Source: Isosphaera sp. (GTDB taxonomy: Bacteria; Planctomycetota; Planctomycetia; Gemmatales; Gemmataceae). From it: DNA of 64,000 nucleotides. The stretch is from positions 24,665 to 88,664 of the forward strand of contig PNKH01000016.1 of assembly GCA_013822345.1 (NCBI GenBank), given 5' to 3'. The position numbers were made by a program, and so were the translations under genes. This document shows, in pieces, positions 60,665 to 64,000 of the stretch (positions are counted from its first letter, which is position 1; each line of letters starts with the position of its first letter). The notes under the pieces were generated by a model. That model searched no databases. It saw nothing but the letters and a program-made list of their open reading frames with translations, and was not told where the DNA came from.

Positions 60665-61612
60665 ATGGCCGAACGGATCCTCGTGACCGGCGGGCTGGGC
60701 TACCTCGGCAGCATCCTGTGCGAGCACCTGCTCGACGCCGGGTACCACGTCACCGCCCTCGACAACCTCATGTACGGGGCCGGACAGCAGGGGCTGTTCC
60801 ACCTCTGCGCCGACCCGGCGTTCGACTTCGTCAAGGGGGACGTGCGGGACGAGCCGACCGTGCGGGCCGCCCTCAAGGGGGCGTCCGCGGTCGTCCACCT
60901 CGCGGGCATCGTCGGGGCCGCCGCCTGCGACCGTGACTCGGCCCTCGCCACGTCCGTCAACTTCGAGTCGGTGAAGCTCCTCGACCGGCTCCGCGGCAAG
61001 GACCAGCTCGTCATCTACCCGAACACCAACAGCGGGTACGGGGCCACCTCCGGCGAGACGTTCTGCACCGAAGAGACGCCGCTCGAACCGATCTCGCTGT
61101 ACGGCCGGACGAAGTGCGACGCCGAGCGGCTGCTGCTCGACTCCCCGAACGCCGTCACCCTGCGGCTCGCCACCGTGTTCGGGGTGTCGCCGCGGATGCG
61201 GCTCGACCTGCTCGTCAACCACTTCGTCCACGCCGCCGTCAAGGACGGGTACCTCGTCATCTTCGAGAAGGACTTCAAGCGGAACTTCGTCCACGTCCGG
61301 GACGTGGCCGACTGCGTCCTCCACGTCCTCGCGAACCCCGGCCGGATGACCGGGCGGCCGTTCAACCTCGGGCTCGACTCGGCCAACCTGTCGAAGGGGG
61401 AGCTGGCCGAGCGGGTGCGGGAGTACGTCCCGAACTTCTACGTCCACTACGCCCCGATCGGGCAGGACCCGGACAAGCGGAACTACGTCGTCTCCAGCGC
61501 CCGGCTGCGGGCCGCCGGGTTCGAGGCGAAGCGGTCGCTCGACGTCGGCATCCGGGAGCTGATCAAGGCGTACCGGATGGAGGGCCGCGGGCTGTTCAAG
61601 AACGCCGCCTGA
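60665..61612 (+). CDS. NAD-dependent epimerase/dehydratase (extended SDR)
   Basis: A 315-residue extended SDR. ILVTGGLGYLGSILCEHLL is the Rossmann GxxGxxG motif. DNLMYG, VVHLAGIVGAAAC, IYPNTNSGYGATSGETFCTEETPLEPISLYGRTKCDAERLL (Thr/Ser of the active site, Tyr-x3-Lys) and KRNFVHVRDVADCVLHVLANPG follow. This resembles UDP-glucose 4-epimerases or dTDP/GDP-sugar dehydratases. The ATG at 60665 is the best-supported start (LxxGG-like SD is weak, but family sequence begins there). It most likely modifies a nucleotide sugar in this cluster. Confidence 0.92.
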   Translation: MAERILVTGGLGYLGSILCEHLLDAGYHVTALDNLMYGAGQQGLFHLCADPAFDFVKGDVRDEPTVRAALKGASAVVHLAGIVGAAACDRDSALATSVNFESVKLLDRLRGKDQLVIYPNTNSGYGATSGETFCTEETPLEPISLYGRTKCDAERLLLDSPNAVTLRLATVFGVSPRMRLDLLVNHFVHAAVKDGYLVIFEKDFKRNFVHVRDVADCVLHVLANPGRMTGRPFNLGLDSANLSKGELAERVREYVPNFYVHYAPIGQDPDKRNYVVSSARLRAAGFEAKRSLDVGIRELIKAYRMEGRGLFKNAA

Positions 61613-61623
61613 CCGTCGTCATG

Positions 61624-61682
61624 GTGGGGCAGGCATTCCTGCCTGCCCGGCGACCACAGGCAGGCAGGAATGCCTGCCCCAC
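61624..61682. repeat. Family C palindrome, perfect 24-bp arms
   Basis: Arms 61624-61647 and 61659-61682 are perfect reverse complements (GGGGCAGGCATTCCTGCCTG) around 11 bases. An in-frame ATG at 61621 would translate it as GQAFLPARRPQAGRNACP ahead of the next glycosyltransferase. Confidence 0.9.
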
Positions 61683-61692
61683 AGAGACTCAC

Positions 61693-62670
61693 GTGACCGA
61701 ACGCCCGAAGCGCCGCGAGCGGCGGAACCCGTCCGCCGGGCTGCTCCACCTGCTGAACCGGCGGTACCACGCCGAGTGGCAGCGGGCCGAGTGGCTGCGC
61801 AACGACCTCACCGCCATCCGCGCCTCGCGGGTGTGGGGCGTCGTCACCCGGGTCGTCAACCTGTTCCGCCGCTTCAAGCCGGCGGTGCGGCCGGCCGAGG
61901 CGCCGCTCGCCGAGCACGCCCGCCTGTACCACCTCCCGCGGGACCTGCCGCCGGCGGCCGGCCGGGTCGGCATCGTCATCCCGTTCCGCGACCACCCCGA
62001 GTTGCTGCGGAACTGTTTGCGGAGCCTTCGTGTCGGGACGTACCGGGACTTCACCGTCGTGCTGGTCGATAACGGTAGCACCGACCCGCGAACCCTCCGG
62101 CTCCTCGACCGGTTGCACACCAGGCCGCGGTACCGCGTCGTGGCCGCGCCGGGGACGTTCAACTTCCCGCGGCTGTGCAACGCCGGGGCGGCCGCGGCGG
62201 ACGGCTGCGACCACCTGGTGTTCCTGAACAACGACACCGAGGTGCTGACCCGCGACTGGCTCGAACGCCTGCTTCGCGTCGCCGCCGACCCGCGGGTCGG
62301 GGCGGTCGGGGCGACCCTCCTCTACCCGGACCGCACGGTCCAGCACGCCGGCCTGTTCCCGCGCACCGACGGGACGTGGGTCCACCAGGGCCGCGGCCGG
62401 CCGTGGGCCGCCGCCGGCGAACTGCACGCCGCGCGCGAAGTTCCCGCAGTGACGGCGGCCTGTCTCTGCGTCCGGCGGGCGGTGTTCGACGCGGCCGGCG
62501 GGTTCGATGAGCGGTATCCCGTCGCTTACAACGACGTCGACTTCTGCACCCGCCTGCGGGGCCGCGGCCTGGCCGTGGTGGTCACCCCGCACGCCCGCCT
62601 CGTCCACTACGAGGCCCTGTCCCGCGGGTTCACCGTGGACGACCCGGACGCCCCGCCCGGTCCCGCTTGA
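61693..62670 (+). CDS. GT2-family glycosyltransferase
   Basis: A 325-residue glycosyltransferase from the GTG at 61693; the ATG at 61621 would add 24 residues encoded by a palindrome. A helical N-terminal region precedes VGIVIPFRDHPELLRNCLRSLRVGTYRDFTVVLVDNGSTD (GT2 nucleotide-binding block). FLNNDTEVLTRDWLERLL is the DxD region, CLCVRRAVFDAAGGFDERYPVAYNDVDFCTRLRGRG the acceptor-side ED motif. This is the O-antigen/rhamnan type. It is likely to transfer a sugar made by the cluster. Confidence 0.9.
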   Translation: MTERPKRRERRNPSAGLLHLLNRRYHAEWQRAEWLRNDLTAIRASRVWGVVTRVVNLFRRFKPAVRPAEAPLAEHARLYHLPRDLPPAAGRVGIVIPFRDHPELLRNCLRSLRVGTYRDFTVVLVDNGSTDPRTLRLLDRLHTRPRYRVVAAPGTFNFPRLCNAGAAAADGCDHLVFLNNDTEVLTRDWLERLLRVAADPRVGAVGATLLYPDRTVQHAGLFPRTDGTWVHQGRGRPWAAAGELHAAREVPAVTAACLCVRRAVFDAAGGFDERYPVAYNDVDFCTRLRGRGLAVVVTPHARLVHYEALSRGFTVDDPDAPPGPA

Positions 62671-62706
62671 TTCCCCCGCCCGCCCGGCCTATAACCCGCG
62701 ACCCTC

Positions 62707-62724
62707 GGAACCCCCCGGGGTTCC
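62707..62724. repeat. Short perfect hairpin before GT2 gene
   Basis: GGAACCCC (62707-62714) pairs with GGGGTTCC (62717-62724) with a two-base loop. In the 75-base gap between the two GT genes. Confidence 0.45.
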
Positions 62725-62745
62725 CGACCCGGCCGCGAGGACGAG

Positions 62746-63534
62746 ATGACCGCCACGGAACTCAGCCCCGCGCCACGCCTCACGGCCGGCCCCGACCCGG
62801 CCCCGCCGCCTCCCGAGCCGCGGCGGAAATGCACGGTCACGCTGCTCGTCCCGACGCTGAACGAGATCGCCGGGATGCGGGCGATCATGCCGCTCGTCCG
62901 CCGGGAGTGGGTCGACCAGATCCTGATCCTCGACGGCGGGTCGACCGACGGGACGGTGGAGTACGCCCGGGAGCACGGGTACGAGGTCCACGTCCAGCGC
63001 GAGCCGGGCATCCGGCAGGGGTACATGGAGGTGCTGCCGCGGGTCCGCGGCGACGTGCTCCTCACGTTCAGCCCGGACGGCAACAGCATTCCGGAACTGC
63101 TGCCGGCGCTGATCGCCAAGATCGACGAAGGCTACGACATGGTGATCGCGTCCCGGTACAAGCCGCCGGCCCGGAGCGCCGACGACGACCGGGTGACGGC
63201 GTTCGGGAACTGGCTGTTCACTCGCACCGTGAACCTGCTGCACGGCGGGCGGTACACCGACGCGATGGTCATCTACCGGGCGTACCGGACCCGGCTGATC
63301 CGCGAGCTCGAGCTCGACCAGGACCGGTGGCACCGGACGCCGGAGCGGCTGTTCGGGTGCCGGATCAGTTGGGAGCCGCTGCTGTCGGCGCGGGCGGCGC
63401 GGCGCGGGCTGAAGGTCGCCGAGATCCCCGGGGACGAGCCGCCGCGGGTCGGCGGGGAGCGGAAGCTGCGGGTGCTCCGCTGGGGGGCGTCGTACTACTA
63501 CCAGTTCCTCCGCGACTGGCTGCTGTGGCGGTGA
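62746..63534 (+). CDS. GT2-family glycosyltransferase (dolichol-phosphate-mannose-synthase-like)
   Basis: A 262-residue protein. After a Pro-rich N-terminus, CTVTLLVPTLNEIAGMRAIMPLV and QILILDGGSTDGTVEYAREHGYEVHVQREPGIRQGYMEVLPRVRGDVLLTFSPDGNSIPELLPALI make the GT-A nucleotide- and metal-binding core, with SPDGNS in place of DxD. VIASRYKPPARSADDDRVTAFGNWLF and the MVIYRAYRT block complete the family. No transmembrane tail, so it may act on a soluble or membrane-bound lipid carrier. GCGAGGACGAG precedes the ATG. Confidence 0.9.
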   Translation: MTATELSPAPRLTAGPDPAPPPPEPRRKCTVTLLVPTLNEIAGMRAIMPLVRREWVDQILILDGGSTDGTVEYAREHGYEVHVQREPGIRQGYMEVLPRVRGDVLLTFSPDGNSIPELLPALIAKIDEGYDMVIASRYKPPARSADDDRVTAFGNWLFTRTVNLLHGGRYTDAMVIYRAYRTRLIRELELDQDRWHRTPERLFGCRISWEPLLSARAARRGLKVAEIPGDEPPRVGGERKLRVLRWGASYYYQFLRDWLLWR

Positions 63535-63550
63535 CGGGGGTGAGCGGGTG

Positions 63551-63608
63551 CCGTCCGAGCCCGAGCGCGAGCGAGGGTCAGCGTCAACCCTCGCTCGGGC
63601 TCGGATGG
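63551..63608. repeat. Family D palindrome, shortened right arm
   Basis: Arms 63551-63577 and 63588-63608 share the TCCGAGCCCGAGC sequence of 25982-26049; the right arm lacks six bases. Located between the GT gene and the last, partial gene. Confidence 0.8.
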
Positions 63609-63641
63609 TGGTGACCGGGACGCAACCGCACGGAGGCGGGC

Positions 63642-64000
63642 ATGCGGCGGTGGGCGATCGACGGGGCGTTCGCGGCGGGGCTGGCCGCGCTGGTGGCGGC
63701 GGCCTACGCCCCGTCGCTGAAGCACGGCCCGCGCGCCGACCAGTGGTGCTACCTCATCGACACGATGGAGGTGCACACCGTCCCGGGCGCGGTCGCGGCG
63801 ACGTACTCGTACAACCGGACCCGAATCCACAGCCCCGGCGACACCGACCTGTTCCGCCCCGTCCTGTTCGCCCTCTTGGCAACCGAGAAGGTGCTGTTCG
63901 AGGGCGACCAGCCGCGCATCCAGGTCATCGGCATCGCCCTCCATTGGGTCGTCTGCCTGCTGCTGCTCACGGTCCTCCGACAGACCGCCGGCCTGGTCCC
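63642..64000 (+). CDS. Partial membrane glycosyltransferase-like protein (runs off the right edge)
   Basis: The first 119 residues of a gene that continues past the window. A transmembrane helix (FAAGLAALVAAAYAPSL) precedes a loop with DQWCYLIDTMEVHTVPGAVAATYSYNRTRIHSPGDTDLFRPVLFALLATEKVLF, and a second helix begins at IGIALHWVVCLLLLTVL. The DxxLFRPxxF loop resembles GT-C polytopic glycosyltransferases or O-antigen type membrane proteins. GGAGG precedes the ATG. Assignment is tentative until the rest of the gene is seen. Confidence 0.6.
   Translation, partial: MRRWAIDGAFAAGLAALVAAAYAPSLKHGPRADQWCYLIDTMEVHTVPGAVAATYSYNRTRIHSPGDTDLFRPVLFALLATEKVLFEGDQPRIQVIGIALHWVVCLLLLTVLRQTAGLV

Overview
The window is GC-rich DNA (roughly 70 % by eye) from a planctomycete, most likely of the Gemmata / Gemmataceae type. 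The evidence is a set of families typical of that lineage: a DUF1559 pseudopilin-like protein with an H-X9-DG motif, a Tat-exported DUF1501 protein beside a DUF1549/DUF1553 protein with a CxxCH motif, a large PVC-type haem-binding dehydrogenase with a C-terminal CxxCH, a PEP-CTERM protein and a TIGR03009-like protein. Genes are densely packed, no gap exceeds about 250 bases, and I saw no tRNA, rRNA, CRISPR array, integrase or transposase gene.

Layout. 1-5 kb: a partial Cys-rich protein, then a minus-strand run atuA-like, AtuA C-terminal domain protein, enoyl-CoA hydratase, PfkB sugar kinase, GNAT, the last three coupled by ATGA overlaps. 5-12.3 kb: ferrochelatase, 7Fe ferredoxin, WD40 protein, PriA helicase and a secreted beta-helix protein. 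12.2-20.6 kb: phosphoesterase, NYN RNase-like protein, YacG, FmdB-type zinc ribbon, then a chaperone block grpE, dnaJ, groEL1, groES, groEL2. 20.8-27.6 kb: HNH endonuclease with a coupled partner, PEP-CTERM protein, zinc-ribbon membrane protein, NAD(P)H-hydrate dehydratase, Uma2 nuclease, DinB-like protein and PEP carboxykinase. 27.8-38.6 kb: DUF1559 protein plus lipoprotein, argJ, a two-ATPase/two-permease ABC-2 block, purine nucleoside phosphorylase, a Tat-exported beta-propeller protein and a DUF2382-type stress protein opposite a small membrane protein. 38.8-51 kb: lipoprotein, the DUF1501/DUF1549 pair, an LptD-like outer-membrane protein with a DgkA-type kinase, a phytanoyl-CoA dioxygenase-like protein and the haem-binding dehydrogenase.

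51.3-64 kb is a plus-strand cell-surface glycan / deoxysugar cluster. It has a heptose-kinase-like GHMP kinase, a GDP-fucose-synthase-like SDR fused in one reading frame to a thiamine-diphosphate E1-alpha, the matching E1-beta, a DegT-fold enzyme with His in place of the catalytic Lys (as in the sugar 3-dehydratases ColD and RfbH), a B12-binding radical SAM enzyme, a phosphatase, a second SDR and several glycosyltransferases. Together these suggest synthesis and transfer of a two-carbon-branched 3-deoxy sugar; this is the best candidate for an undescribed pathway here.

The second striking layer is non-coding. About thirty inverted repeats sit between genes or at gene edges, with arms mostly of 20-41 bp, often perfect. 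Several belong to families that recur in the window: five copies of one, two copies each of three others. One is flanked by an 8-bp direct repeat like a target-site duplication, one is inserted in frame inside priA, and several supply stop codons, Shine-Dalgarno sequences or N-terminal codons to neighbouring genes. They look like mobile palindromic (MITE/REP-like) elements used as terminators and gene borders.
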